Assembly (NCBI GenBank): GCA_013397695.1
Contig: VYZI01000053.1
Location: 2,069,982-2,133,981 of the forward strand
Direction: 5' to 3'
Length of the DNA stretch: 64,000 nucleotides
From: Centropus unirufus
Taxonomy: Eukaryota; Chordata; Aves; Cuculiformes; Centropidae
Both the position numbers and the translations under genes were made by a program. Below, one piece after another: positions 11,501-22,047 of the stretch. The notes beneath the pieces are model-generated. The model ran no database searches. It was not told the origin of the DNA and saw nothing but the letters and a program-made list of their open reading frames with translations. Within the stretch, counting starts at the first letter, position 1; each line of letters starts with the position of its first letter.

Positions 11501-14500
11501 GTTAACCCTTCCCTGTCCTGATTCTGAAATATGTTTTTTTGGCGCTCTTCCCATCATTGGCTTTGGCCTTCCAGTCCTTTGAGGGCTTGTAAGAAAGATG
11601 GACGAACTTGTTAGCAGTGCCTATAACAATAGAAAAAGGGGGAATGGTTTTGAACCAAAAGAGAAGTTTAGACCAGGTAATAGGAGGAAATTGTTTATGC
11701 TGAAGGTGATGAGGCACTGGCCCAGGTTGCCCAGAGAGGTGGTGGATGTCCCATCCCTGGAAACATTTGAGGTCGGGTTGGTGGGGCTCTGAGAAACCTG
11801 ATCTGGTTGAAGATATCCCTACTTGTTGCAGTGGTAATGGACTGAATGGTCTTCAAGGTCCCTCCCAACCCAAAGCATTCTATGAATCCTGATCAGTGCT
11901 TGGATCAACTGCGGGAAGGCAGTGCCTCATGTTTTATAACACAGACACAGTTTATAACTTGCATTTCTTCCACCTTTGTCGTTCACTCTTGCCATGTTAC
12001 CTGAGAGCCTCTGTATGTTGACATCTTGAGCCCAGGTCCAGCTCTTCATAAACCTCCTTCGTTTGTGTTGCCTCTGTAAGGCTGTTGAATCTGAATACAA
12101 GTATTTACTGGCCAGTTAGGGCTTGCACGTCACAACCAGTGACGGAATTGTGGGAAGACTGATAAATCAGGATGATTCAATCCTTCAGACAGAACCTTTA
12201 GACTCACTTCTTGAACAGCACAGTTCCTCCTAATAATCCTTATACATTATTGTTGCTGTGCCCAAAGCCGTTAGTCTGTGCCTTCATGCTGTGGGAGCTG
12301 GGTGTGTGCACAGTGGCACTGGTACCTCTGAGGGTGATCCCAGCTGAAAAGCCCTTTGACAAGGGAACTTGAACTGCAGTTCTCCCCCCTGCTCTCCCCT
12401 GACGTGGGATCTCGCCTTTAAATAAGATACTTGAGTTTCGAGGTGGCTCCCAGCCCTTGGTCCCTGCCCTGGACTACCTGCTTCAGTGTTTAGGAGCGTG
12501 GGTGGGGTTGCTTTCCCAAGCAATAGCAGGTGCTTTAACATCTTGCATGGCTGAGATTTGTGTATTATTTGTTTGCCTTCTTCCTTTGCTGCTGCTTCTT
12601 TTGTTTTTGAAGCTGAAGCAGTCTTTTCCCAGCTCTTGAGGCTGCACTTTTTCAATGACTCTTAATTGCCATCAGTGAGCTGTTGATAGCTCTGAGACCT
12701 TCGATTCCAACCAGCGCCAGTGCTTTCAAGGCCTGTGCTGTTATCCCATGCATAAATTTTGCCTCCTAACAAGAGATGCCTGGTATGGATCTCCAGTTCA
12801 CGCAGCAAGCTCTCATAACTTAATCAGAAGGCTGATGGGCCAGAACGAGGGCCCTGCGCGGTTAGCATGAGGCCCAGGCTGTGAAGATCTGTCCCGATAG
12901 AGCAGTGGCAGTGCTGTTTCTACTGGGCAGTTGAGTACAGGAATGCTGATAGAGCTGTTCTGCTGCACTTGTGCTTATATTTGGGTTTAAAACACACGAA
13001 TGACAGTTTGCTCTGTGTGCTTCTTCTGTTCTGACTGCAGGAGGCCCCTGCCTTCGCCAGGGCATTAAACATAAGGGCACAACACGATCATTGTCATCTC
13101 CTGCTGTCAGTAGTGTAGGAGGGTGTAGAATAATACAGGGTGCACTTAAAAAAAACTCAGACACAGGGCAGTAAATTCCTAATCTCAGCTGGAAAGGGAA
13201 CACCTGAAAGCTTATCTTCCCCCTTCCCGCCTTGAAATGATGTACAGTGCTGCAGGACTAATTGAATTTGGTCGTAAAAACTTAGCATCTAGACTAAAGT
13301 AACATTCATCAGCTTGTTTCTTCGTGGTTGGTAATGAAATTAGCCCTGAAATAGGAAGTAAATAGATTTTGTAAACCTCAGTGATAGCTTAGTACGAAAT
13401 TGAAATCACCTACTCCGGTGAATTTATGATCTGCCTCCACTTGTCAATAGTATTGATTGGATTTGGATTTTTAAACTAAATTATGGTGGATCCGTGTGAC
13501 TTTTATACCACGCATTGGTTTGGCTGATGATGTTGGATGAGGCCTGATTGGTATTTAAGGAAAATCTTAAGCCTGAGTTACATATTTACCACAGTAAAAA
13601 AATCATTAATTTCCTAGGAATTCCTATAACATTTTAACAAATCCACTATTTTTGAGTGTGCTGTGGTGTATTTTCAGTTTAATTTAAAATTAATATGAAC
13701 CGTGAGAGATTTCTGTGGATGAACACAAGTTGAAGGAATGAGCTGCAACTCCAGCTCTGTTAGGATTTAATACGTCAGGACTTGGTGAGCACAGGCTTTG
13801 AAACACAAGTGTTTCAGGGTCCTTTTGCTTCCAGAGGTTTTTGTTTGTCTTTTGTCTTTTGTTTTGTTATTTTAGAAAGCACTCAGCAATGACTGAAACT
13901 ACTTAAAGTGATTCTTCTTACAACTTGTGCCTTAGAAGCCTGTGTTTCTCTTTCATAAGACCCATTTCTCTCAAAGACCCGGTGTTCACTCTTGGTTTGT
14001 TTCTCAGAAGGTGGGGAAGTGGTGGCTGCCCCATCCCTGGCCAGGTTGGATAGGGCCTTGAGCAACCAGTGGGAGGTGTCCCTGCCCATGGCAGGGGGTG
14101 GAACTGGGTGAGCTTTAAGGTCCCTTCCAACCCAAACCATTCTTTGCTCTATACAGAGAAACACCTGCCTTTGCTCATTTTTCTATTGGCTGTCACACTT
14201 GTCCTCCTACACTCATTCCTTGTGTCAGACCTGTCCTCTAGGATGCCGTTTTCTAGGTTATCTCCAGTTTTGAGGCATTTCATTAATTCTGGACACAACT
14301 ATTCTGCTCTCACGTATACTGAACAGGCCAAAAAGCAGCAAATAGGATAAAATCTGCTGCTCAAGTTATTCTCTGCTCTGGCCATCCTGAAAAGTTCTCT
14401 GTGGCCATGATGAAACCCCTAGAAGTCGGAACCTGGACCTAATTTTTAAGCTGCATCCACATCAGGCACAATTCCTGCCTTAAACTCATTAGTGATTGAC

Positions 14501-17500
14501 CTCAAAGGAAGGCTTCACAGTACATTGAAGTAATTTGCATTTGGTATTGCTGGAATACAGCAGTGATGATGATTCTCCTCTTACTGTTTGGAAATACCAC
14601 ACCAGATCTGTCAGCTTCACCTCCTGACTCTTGTCCTCCTGCAGGCCTACTGCGGCTTCTCTCGCCCCAACGTTCCACCTCAACACCTCTCTGCCATAGC
14701 CACAGGAAACTGGGGATGCGGTGCCTTTGGAGGGGACTCCCGATTAAAAGGTAAATGGTAGCAGCTCATTCATACCCAAATGAGTTAAATCACATACATT
14801 TTGGTTCTTGGCCCTTATTTTTGTTGTTGTTCAAGGACATTTTTTGGTTTTGTTGGAATTAATACATTTTAACCGAGAACTGGAGTAACAGGTAACCTGT
14901 CAATAGAAGTGGTTTGTTAGCTTTGCTCTTTAGGCTATCAGCAGTGGCCTTAAATGATAAAAATTTGTGCTGCTTTTATGGGCTGTTTTCAGTTTCAAGT
15001 TTGAGGTGAGTACCTGATGGTGAAACACCCGCTTCACGAGGACTGATAGCGGTGTGGCCTTCGGAAGCACAGACACGTGATGTTAGCTCATGGCAGAGGA
15101 TGTTGTGGTTGCAGTTCTCAGCCCTAGAAATCATTGACCTTTCAAGACGTATCTTTGGAGATTATGCCCAAAAATTGTGTCTCTGCAACGCTATTTAAAG
15201 CAGCCAGGGATTTGCAAGGGTTCACAAACTTGCTGGCAGGGCTTCATGGTTGGTTTTTGCTCCTCCCTGTGTATCAGCAAGGTTTCCAGTCACTCCGACA
15301 TGCATCTTTCTTTCCTGGCTTGCCTGTTGTATTCCGCATTTTCTCATGTTCTTCTGGTTTTAATTAGAGTGTTTATAATGCAGCAGATAGCACATGCCTG
15401 CCTTCATTGAAGACTTGTTCCTATCAAGATGAGATCTGATGGGTCCTGACATTTAAACTGGGTCCTAATTCATGTTGTTCTAAGCAGAAATTGACATTTT
15501 TGTTATTTTTAGATACTTGAAAAGTATATAAAGCTTGCTTTCCTGAGCAGCTTCTGGTAGGTATTTTGAGACAAGCAATCATCAGTCTGCTAGCTTTGTT
15601 AGTTTTCCTTCTTTAATGTGTTTACTCATTGAGCAGCTCTTTTTTTTTTTTTGTTCCCCCCCTCAATGCTTATTCATTTCCTGACAGTTGTTTCTTGATT
15701 TCCATTTGATAAAATGGACGGCTGAGTGCAGATCATCAATATCCAAGGTTTTATTTACTGCATGATCTGATCGTCCTTGATTATGGTTACATTAGGAAGG
15801 TTTAATAAATGCTTTGATTTGCATTAGTCCTGAAATCCCATGTGTATTTTCCTAATGTATGTTTTTCAATGGATGAACCATAACAACATGGCTCACCTGA
15901 CCCAAGCCATTGTGTTTGTCACACACTGGAGGTGACTTTTTGAACAGGAATTGCTTGCCGCACTGCTTTACTTTCTCTCCCCATCGGGCAGAGCTCAAAA
16001 CAGATCCATACTGACAACGGCCACCAGAGCTGTGTCCGTTTGGTGAGGTCACCCCGTAAGGAAAGTTTTTTTAGACAAAAGAAACAAGCCATGAGATGTG
16101 GCACTTCCTAACTCTGATCTGAACTCCAGGAGAGCAAAAAAGGGCTGGAGAACAAAGGTTATGAGGAGCAGCTGAGGGACCTGGGGTAGTTTAGCCTGGA
16201 GAAGAGGAACCTGAGGGGTGACCTTATTGCTGCCTCTAACAGCCTGAAAGGAGGGTGTGGAGGGGTGGGTGCTGGTCTCTTCTCCCAAGTGACAGGGGAT
16301 AGGACAAGGGGAAATGTCCTCAAGCTGCACCAGGGCAGGTTTAGAGTGGACATGAGGAAAAAAGGTTAAACCAAAAAGTTTATCAAGCACTGGAGCAGCT
16401 TCACAGGGAGGTGGTGGAGTCCCCATCCCTAGAGAGATTTAAAAGATGGGTGGATGAGGTACTTAAGGATCTGGTTTAGTGGCAGACAGGTACGGTTGAA
16501 TTCCATGATCGTGGAGGTCTTTTTCCAACATGGTGATTTTTATGATTCTGTGAAAACCATGTAAAGACTTGAGCAGTCTCTCATTTTTATTTTTATGGAG
16601 TATTTTAATTTGAGCTTTCATTTATGGAGCATTTTCTCTGGTTTTGGACCAACCTTGGGTTTTTTCCCAGCATCCCAGAGAGTTAACACTTCCCAGCAAG
16701 TTCCTGCACTGCTTCTGTTGTGGGAAATTCATCTGTGTGTCCTCTCATGTGTTCTCCCCTTTCCTTCTGCAACCCTTATAAAGACAGACAGTGGCTTAAC
16801 TTGCACTTAAGCTACTGTTTTTTAAACTCAGCTTTATTTCTTAATATACCCTGAAAAATCAATACTTAATAAAGATAATTAAATGGCAGCACTTTGCCAT
16901 GGGATACGGAGCCAGTTGAGTCTGTGCCCATTCTGGGAGCTGATGCTGACTGGAAACAAGGTGGCTTCATTCTTTCTTGTGTGAACTGTGAGCTAAGGAA
17001 AGAGCACAGGGGTTTGTCTCGGGGGCCTTTGTCAGGATGGAGGGAGGTTTCAGAACCACCACAGTGTTCGTGATAGTTCATCATTATTTTTAGTAGTCAT
17101 GAATTAAAGGAATGGGATTGTATATAAAATCCAGCCTCTCTCAAGGTTGCAGGTGGTGCAAAAATGAAAGTCTGCGTAAGGGAGGAAGAAAATAATCTGG
17201 CTTTATGAATTGAAGTGCTGGTTCATGAACAAGACAGGCTCCTGCTAAGGCAGGAAATAGGGAATGGGATATTCCCACAAACACTTTAGTGTAAACGTCA
17301 AGATTTTTGATACTCCAAAAAGTAGGTTTGTATTGTTGGGAGGAGCTGGAAGATCTTGTCTTGCTTCTGAAACCAGAGGCTAATTCAACAGTCTCCAGCT
17401 GTAGAGGCTCTGTGCAACTGTCTAAAGACTGGAAAAGTGTTGGTTTATTGGAAACAAAGAAGATGACCTGAGTGGCATCTAATACATAACTTTAAGTTCT

Positions 17501-20500
17501 AATGAGCATGAAAATTTAGCTGAATTGCTGTTCTTATATATCTGAGAAAGTAAAGTTGAATAGGAAGACTGTGACCAGCTTTAAAAAGATCTTTGTGGGA
17601 TTAGTGGCAGGACAGAAGAAGCACTGTCTTGCTCCCTGGAAACACCTGGGGTATTGAAGTGCAGTTCTGAATTTATACAGTTGGCAACATCTCAAGGAGA
17701 ACCACGTGTCCAGTTGTGAGTCCAGAGGATCCATGGATCACATCAGCGGGGGGCAAGAGATTCCAGATCCCTCCCATCCCCTGTGGCAGAGGCTCTATTG
17801 CTCTTCCTGTGATGCTCCTCTCCATATCAGTAGTGTGGGAATTTCACCTGGCGTTGTAGCTCTTCAACACCCAGGAGATTGTGAAGCCTGATTCTTGGCA
17901 GATATTTGACCCTTGTTTCATAAGATTTACAGCAAAAATGGAGTGGGGTATTTTTAATATCTTCTGTAAAGAGAAAAGGCATTGTTTGTTTGGAATGAAT
18001 AATAAGATTCATTAGGCTCTGGTCCCTGATGCAAGGTACTTAATTAAACCCTTTAAAAGCTGAACTACTGAAGCTTTACCAAATCCACAGCTGGTTCATC
18101 AGTTTAATTAAAATATCATTCCCAGATTGAGATTAATTTCACATGTGGATCATGTAATTTATAGCTTTAGTTATGGCTTTACAAGAGGGATTTTTATTAA
18201 AGAATGAAGGATTTTCTTAAGGCTGTTTAAAAATATGAAAGAGTTCCAACCTGAGCTACGAGCAGCTTTGTGTTTGGTTTCCACCAGCAGGTGGTGATGC
18301 TATATGGACACTTCTATTTAAAATCAGTCTTTACAAAGACAGCATTAATCACCTTGTAATGAGCTCCACTTGCTGGGTAGAAGAAGGAAGAATGATCGAG
18401 AGCTGCACCCATGGGCTCGGAAGGCGAACAATACATGAAATGGTTGGGTCCCTTGTTTGGACTGGTGTAAGGTTACCTGAGATGAACATGTGAGTGGTTG
18501 CACATCTGACACTGCAGCCTTGCAAAGCTGGGTCTTGGAATAGTTCAGCGCTACCTAAGGGCTTCTGGTTCTCTTTCTTCCCTTCTTGGCTCTATGGTCT
18601 GGTGCCATCCCTTTCCTCAGGGCTCTTGGCAAACCCTCCATTCAGCCAATCCAGCTGCTGATCGAGCAGAAAACAATTAGCTTTTATTCATAGAATCACC
18701 ATGTTGGAAAAGACCTTTGAGGTCATTGAGTCCAAACATACCTGTCCACTACTAAACCAGATCCCTAAGCATCTCCTGTACCCCTCTTTTAGATCCCTCC
18801 GGGGATGGTGATTCCACCACCTCCCTGGACAGGGCCTGATGAACCTTTTAGTGAAGAATTTTTTCCTTATGTCCAATCTGACCCTGCCCTGGTGCAGCTT
18901 GAGGCCATTCCCTGTTGTCCCATCCCCTGTCACTTGGGAGAAATCAGCGCCCACCTCTCCACAATCTCCTTTCAGGCAGTTGCAGGCAGGGATGAGGTGT
19001 CCCCTCAATCTCTTTCTCCAGGCTGAACAATCCCCATCTCCCTTAGCTGCTCCTCATAAATCCTTGTTCTCTCACCCTATAGCTTCCCTGCCAGGTTGGT
19101 GGGTGGGATGGGCTTGGGCTGGTGTCTGATGAGCACCTGGTACCTGCACAGAAGTCGGGAGGTGGGTGAGAAGGGAGAAAATGTAGCTAAACTAGAGCCG
19201 CTCTCTTATTGCAGTGATCGTTGGCTTGGTTCTGCTGGACATCAATTGCTACCGCAGAGAACTTCTTAAGATGAGTCTTCACAAAGCTGTTTCCATTTCC
19301 AAGACAGGAAGCATTTTTCTTTCTTTTCTGTATAGAAAACCCAAGTCTGTCTGTTTTATAACAGCAGCCATTGACAGAACTTGGGATGCAGCTCAGTCCA
19401 GGGAGTTTGGCATAAAACTGAAAGTTCAATAACTTGAATTCCATCCCTGGTATTGCCCCTCACTTTATAGGTCAGAGTGAGCCACCGTATTTCATTCTGC
19501 AATGCTTCTATACCGGTCAAGTGGACACCTTAAATCTTGCAGGAAGAGGCTACAGAACCCCAGGTCCCCTCTTGGGAGCTAAAGTTGGGTCGGCTCTTGC
19601 TTTGTGTAGCTCATCCAGTGAAGGGGTTGGCTCTGCTCCTGAAGGGTGGCAGAGGGTGGAAGTTGAGGTGCTTCATGGGTGCTTTTACCCCAGTCCTTGT
19701 GACTCACTGAAAGCAGCTTGAACTGGGTTGTGAGATGCTGCTCTGCCTCCTTACGTTGTCGGGCACATGTGTTGCATGAGCAATGGCTGCATGCTGCTTA
19801 GGGGAACAGAGACAAAAAACCCTTTGTTTTTTAGGCATGTTGTTTATCTGTAAAGGAAGGGGACCCAGCAGTGGTGCAAGTGGCCAAGAAGGCCAATGGC
19901 ATCTTGGCCTGTGTCAGAAACAGTGCGGCCAGCAGGGCCAGGGAGGGGATTCTGCCCCTGGACTTGGCACTGCTGAGGCTGCACCTCAAATCCTGGGTTC
20001 AGTTTTGTGCCCCTCACTGCAAGAAGGACCTTGAGGTCATGGAGCATGTCCAGAGAAGGGAATGGAGGTGGGGAAGGGGCTGAAGACCAGGGGTTCTGAG
20101 AAGTGGCTTAGGGAGATGGGTTTGTATGGTTTGGAGGAGACTGAGGGAAGACCTCATCCCTGCCTGCATTTGCCTGAAAGGAGGGGGTGGAGAGATGAGT
20201 GCTGGTTTCCTCCCAGGTGACAGAACAAGAGGGAATGGCATCAAGCTGCACCAGGGCTGGTTCAGATTCTTCACTAAAAGGGTCATCAGGCCCTGGCAGA
20301 GACTGCACAGGGAGGTGGTGGAGTCCCCATCCCTGGAGGAATTTAAAGACGGGCACATGAGCTGCTTGGGGATCAGGTTTAGTGGCAGACGAGTACGGCT
20401 GGACTTGATGATCTCTGAGGTCTTGAAGTTTCTATGACTCCAGCAGGATACTTGAGCTCTGCGAGCTGCAGTGCCCAGTGCTCTTCACTGTGTGTCAGAA

Positions 20501-22047
20501 GTGGAACTAATCCTTCCCTCCCCTTTATTCTCGTCGCTTTGCAGCATTCACCTGGAGTTGGGTGGTGGGATTGCATTGTGAACTCAGGTTGTGGTATTTC
20601 CCTTCAGCAAATGTTTCATCCTGCATTCACACGTGTAACTTTATTGTTTCAGCCTTAATACAGATACTGGCGGCTGCTGAGGCTGGGCGTGATGTGGTTT
20701 ATTTTACCTTTGGAGACGCGGAGCTGATGCGGGACATCTACAGCATGCACACTTTTCTCTGTGAGAAGGGCCAAACTGTTGGTGAGCATCAAGAAACCTT
20801 TTGACGCAGCAAAGAGACTGAACCAGCTCTGTAGGTGGAAATCATCCCACAGTAATCATTGCCATCAAGTCCTGAACACAAAGAGACCCATCCCATTTAT
20901 TCATAGCCGTTTCCAGAGCAGGGAACTGTTCTGATTGAGGGTCCAACTGCAAAGTGTTAATCTGGTACAAGGTTTCTAGGATCCCTTTCTAACCCACTTG
21001 GGAGTTACACTCCAGAATTTGGAAAGCAGGGATAGGTGTGGGAGACAGGAGCTTTGCAAAAGGTTTTATTATAACTTAGAATGTTTCAAAAAGGGAAAAT
21101 AAAACCTGCTTGAGCGGTCTGGGTGTAGGCTGATCTTGGTTCTGGTTTGATCCTGCAAGGCTGCGGTCAGATGCACTCTCCAGTAGCGATACCAGAGAAG
21201 CAGGGTGTCCGCTGCCCTGCTGTGGGTGTCAAACATCTTCAATTTCTGGGGCAGAAGCAGAGAAACAGGGAAGGAGCCACAAGTTTAAATAATGTGGTTA
21301 TGAGCCTAATGTTGGGAGAGCTTGATCAGAAGGCTCAGCGCGAAGTTGAGGGATCCCACCCTGTGTTCTGAACAGCTGGGAATAGTCACATGCCCTGTCT
21401 TTCATTCATAGCATCATGGAATGTTTTGGGTTGGAAGCCTATCCAGTTCCACCCCCCTGCCATGGGCAGGAACACCTCTCACTGGGTCAGGCTGCTCAAA
21501 GCCTCCTGCAATCTGGCCTTGAACACTTCCAGGGATGGGGCATCCTCGGCCTCCTTGACCAAACTGTGCCAGTGCCTCCCCACTCTCATTGTGAAGAATT
21601 CCTTCCTAATGTCCAATCTAAATCTTCCCCTCTCCAGTTTAAAGCCATTCCCCGACATCACTCCAGGCCCTTGTAAAAAGTCCCTCCCCAGCTTTCCTGT
21701 AGCTTCTTCTGTACTGGAATTCTGTTCTAGGGTCTCCCTGGAGTCTGCCTTCTCTTTCAGAGCTCATTTGAAGAGATGTTTCTATCACTGTCTCAGTGTG
21801 AATGTGTGTTTCCAGCCTTCATTTGAAGTCATACCTGGCAGGGTCTTACATGGTATTTAATGATTCCTTTTTTTTTTGTTTCCAAGGGGATATTTATCGG
21901 CTTTTACTGAGATATTACAACGAGGAATGCCGAAGCTGTTCCACTTCAGGACCAGCCACAAAACTCTACTCTTTCATATACAACACCATCGAGTCCTATG
22001 CAGATTCCACTGATGATGAAGAAAAAGGGCTGTGCTTCGAGGATTAA
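2488..22047 (+). CDS. PARG: PARG, 3' half: eight last coding exons of poly(ADP-ribose) glycohydrolase
   Basis: PARG hydrolyses the ribose-ribose bonds of poly(ADP-ribose), reversing PARP signalling in nucleus and cytoplasm. Joining 2488-2548, 3192-3267, 5097-5244, 10270-10348, 11138-11246, 14645-14750, 20653-20781 and 21887-22047 gives 288 complete codons ending at TAA, with every junction in phase. The product holds the macrodomain signature [13 protein letters not shown]. Its two glutamates fall at the distance from the C-terminus expected for human E755/E756. TGYAETYRW matches human Tyr795, GNWGCGAFGGD is the phosphate-binding loop, and YFTFGD contains the equivalent of Phe902. All catalytic landmarks are intact, so the gene looks functional. 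The N-terminal regulatory half and the first part of the catalytic domain lie left of the window. The C-terminal tail after YNEEC differs from mammals. Identification rests on family knowledge recalled from memory, with very high identity to human PARG. Confidence 0.97.
3192..3267 (+). CDS. PARG: PARG exon (window exon 2)
   Basis: This 76-bp exon encodes SQKKLSRLHVTYEGTIESNG and ends in QGMLQ. RLHVTYEGTIE is a conserved PARG strand leading into the ADP-ribose site. The acceptor GATAG at 3187-3191 is chosen over the CAG at 3195-3197 because only it supplies the base that completes the split arginine codon. The donor is CAG|GTAAGC. Confidence 0.95.
3268..5096 (+). other. PARG: PARG intron with a long inverted CR1
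   Basis: About half of this intron is an inverted CR1 copy (4026-4852). The remainder is unique sequence with no exon-like open frame and no resemblance to a known gene. Confidence 0.8.
4026..4852 (-). mobile_element. CR1 LINE fragment, inverted, long
   Basis: It runs from the reversed tail (TTGGAAAAGACCTTTGAGAT) to an upstream ORF2 portion at CAGTTGAGTGTCACCCACAA. At about 830 bp it is one of the two longest copies here. Its translated antisense frames match those of the copies at 19867 and 26330. Confidence 0.92.
5097..5244 (+). CDS. PARG: PARG catalytic-signature exon (window exon 3)
   Basis: This 148-bp exon encodes [20 protein letters not shown] followed by EIRFLINPEL and DHNECLIIT. 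It carries the defining GGG-X6-8-QEE motif of PARG. The second glutamate is the acid/base that attacks the glycosidic bond in the known mechanism. Acceptor TTGTTAG and donor ACAG|GTCAGT. CR1 copies in opposite orientations lie on the two sides (4026-4852 on - and 5335-5985 on +). Confidence 0.97.
5335..5985 (+). mobile_element. CR1 LINE fragment (CAACCCAAACCATT tail class)
   Basis: It starts in GAAGCTCAACATGAGCCAGC and ends in TTCCAACCCAAACCATTGTG. It lies directly after the PARG catalytic exon. Confidence 0.92.
7619..7960 (-). mobile_element. CR1 fragment, inverted (CAACCCAAACCATT tail class)
   Basis: CATAGAATGGTTTGGGATGG opens the reversed tail. GGGCAGGGACACCTCCCACT follows, then the typical body to about GGGCAGAATCCCCTCCCTCG. 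Confidence 0.88.
8072..8214 (+). mobile_element. CR1 3' fragment
   Basis: GTGGGTGAATCCCCATCCCT and GGTTGGACTCGATCTCAGAG identify the 3' end. The tail is worn (AATTCTGTG). Confidence 0.85.
9119..9586 (+). mobile_element. CR1 fragment (CAACCCAAACCATT tail class)
   Basis: It starts near GGAACTGTTGGAACGGGTCC and ends TGTGATTCTATGA. It is intronic in PARG. Confidence 0.9.
10270..10348 (+). CDS. PARG: PARG exon with adenine-stacking tyrosine (window exon 4)
   Basis: This 79-bp exon encodes [20 protein letters not shown] then EDKTP. The second tyrosine of YTGY corresponds to human Tyr795, which stacks on ADP-ribose. Acceptor GTTCCAG and donor CAAG|GTAAAG. The exon ends in phase 2. EDKTPR replaces human EDGSER at the end of the loop. 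Confidence 0.95.
10349..11137 (+). other. PARG: Short PARG intron, no repeat seen
   Basis: This 789-bp intron contains no recognisable CR1 and no coding signal. It has normal GT (GTAAAG) and AG (CTCCAG) ends. Confidence 0.75.
11138..11246 (+). CDS. PARG: PARG exon ending at a GC donor (window exon 5)
   Basis: This 109-bp exon encodes [20 protein letters not shown] followed by FLDQFGPEKIRRELNK. It matches human [20 protein letters not shown] closely. Acceptor AACTCCAG. The 3' boundary is unusual. To join in frame with AYCGF in the next exon it must end at AACAAG (11246), and the intron then starts GCCAGT rather than GT. The nearest GT, four bases on, would shift the frame. Confidence 0.88.
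11630..11889 (+). mobile_element. CR1 3' fragment
   Basis: CTGGCCCAGGTTGCCCAGAG through CCTCCCAACCCAAAGCATTC and TATGAATC mark a 260-bp 5'-truncated copy. Confidence 0.88.
14009..14151 (+). mobile_element. CR1 3' fragment
   Basis: GCCAGGTTGGATAGGGCCTT through TTCCAACCCAAACCATTCTT identify a short copy with an internal deletion. Confidence 0.88.
14645..14750 (+). CDS. PARG: PARG glycine-rich loop exon (window exon 6)
   Basis: This 106-bp exon encodes AYCGFSRPNVPPQHLSAIAT then GNWGCGAFGGDSRLK. The GNWGCGAFGGD segment is the macrodomain loop that binds the diphosphate of ADP-ribose and is fully conserved. Acceptor CTCCTGCAG and donor AAAG|GTAAAT. Another frame is also open across the whole exon, but it encodes nothing PARG-like. 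Confidence 0.95.
16125..16552 (+). mobile_element. CR1 fragment (CAACCTGGTGATTCT tail class)
   Basis: It shows AGCCTGGAGAAGAGGAACCT, AGGTGGTGGAGTCCCCATCC and a tail TTCCAACATGGTGATTTTTA. Nearly the full 3' 430 bp is present. Confidence 0.9.
18689..19090 (-). mobile_element. CR1 fragment, inverted (CAACCTGGTGATTCT tail class)
   Basis: CATAGAATCACCATGTTGGA opens the reversed tail. CACCTCCCTGGACAGGGCCT and CTTGAGGCCATTCCCTGTTG follow. Confidence 0.92.
19867..20437 (+). mobile_element. CR1 LINE fragment with part of ORF2 end
   Basis: GCAAGTGGCCAAGAAGGCCA to GAGGTCTTGAAGTTTCTATG. It shares long identical stretches with the copies at 4026 and 26330, pointing to one young subfamily. Confidence 0.92.
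20653..20781 (+). CDS. PARG: PARG exon with YFTFGD (window exon 7)
   Basis: This 129-bp exon encodes LIQILAAAEAGRDVVYFTFG followed by DAELMRDIYSMHTF and LCEKGQTV. The second phenylalanine of FTF is the equivalent of human Phe902 at the adenine pocket. Acceptor TTGTTTCAG and donor GTTG|GTGAGC. AEAGRD replaces human AAAERD. Confidence 0.95.
21407..21762 (-). mobile_element. CR1 fragment, inverted (CAACCCAAACCATT tail class)
   Basis: CATAGCATCATGGAATGTTT opens the reversed tail, and the copy runs to TCTAGGGTCTCCCTGGAGTC. It ends about 125 bp before the PARG terminal exon. Confidence 0.88.
21887..22047 (+). CDS. PARG: PARG terminal coding exon (window exon 8)
   Basis: The 161 coding bases encode [20 protein letters not shown] followed by GPATKLYSFIYNTIE and an acidic tail that ends CFED, then TAA. 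The first part matches human [21 protein letters not shown]. The last ~17 residues do not resemble the human C-terminus. The acceptor is TTTCCAAG after a long T tract. Confidence 0.95.

Larger units (their letters stand above)
11247..14644 (+). other. PARG: PARG GC-AG intron
   Basis: The intron begins AAG|GCCAGT and ends CTCCTGCAG. It holds CR1 tails at 11630-11889 and 14009-14151, both in + orientation. Apart from those I see only unique sequence, with no exon or RNA gene. Confidence 0.75.
14751..20652 (+). other. PARG: Largest PARG intron in the window, with three CR1 copies
   Basis: This intron contains CR1 copies of one tail class at 16125-16552 (+), 18689-19090 (-) and 19867-20437 (+), plus a T tract near 15640-15653. 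No other gene is supported. The inverted same-class copies could pair in the transcript. Confidence 0.78.

Noticed and set aside
14645..14750. Alternative open reading frame across the PARG loop exon
   Set aside because: It is open by chance. It would be reached only through the GT at 11250, and it destroys the conserved GNWGCGAFGGD loop.
17640..17800. Possible further CR1 fragment (GTCCAGTTGTGAGTCCAGAG)
   Set aside because: Only a short stretch resembles CR1. The flanks do not follow the consensus.
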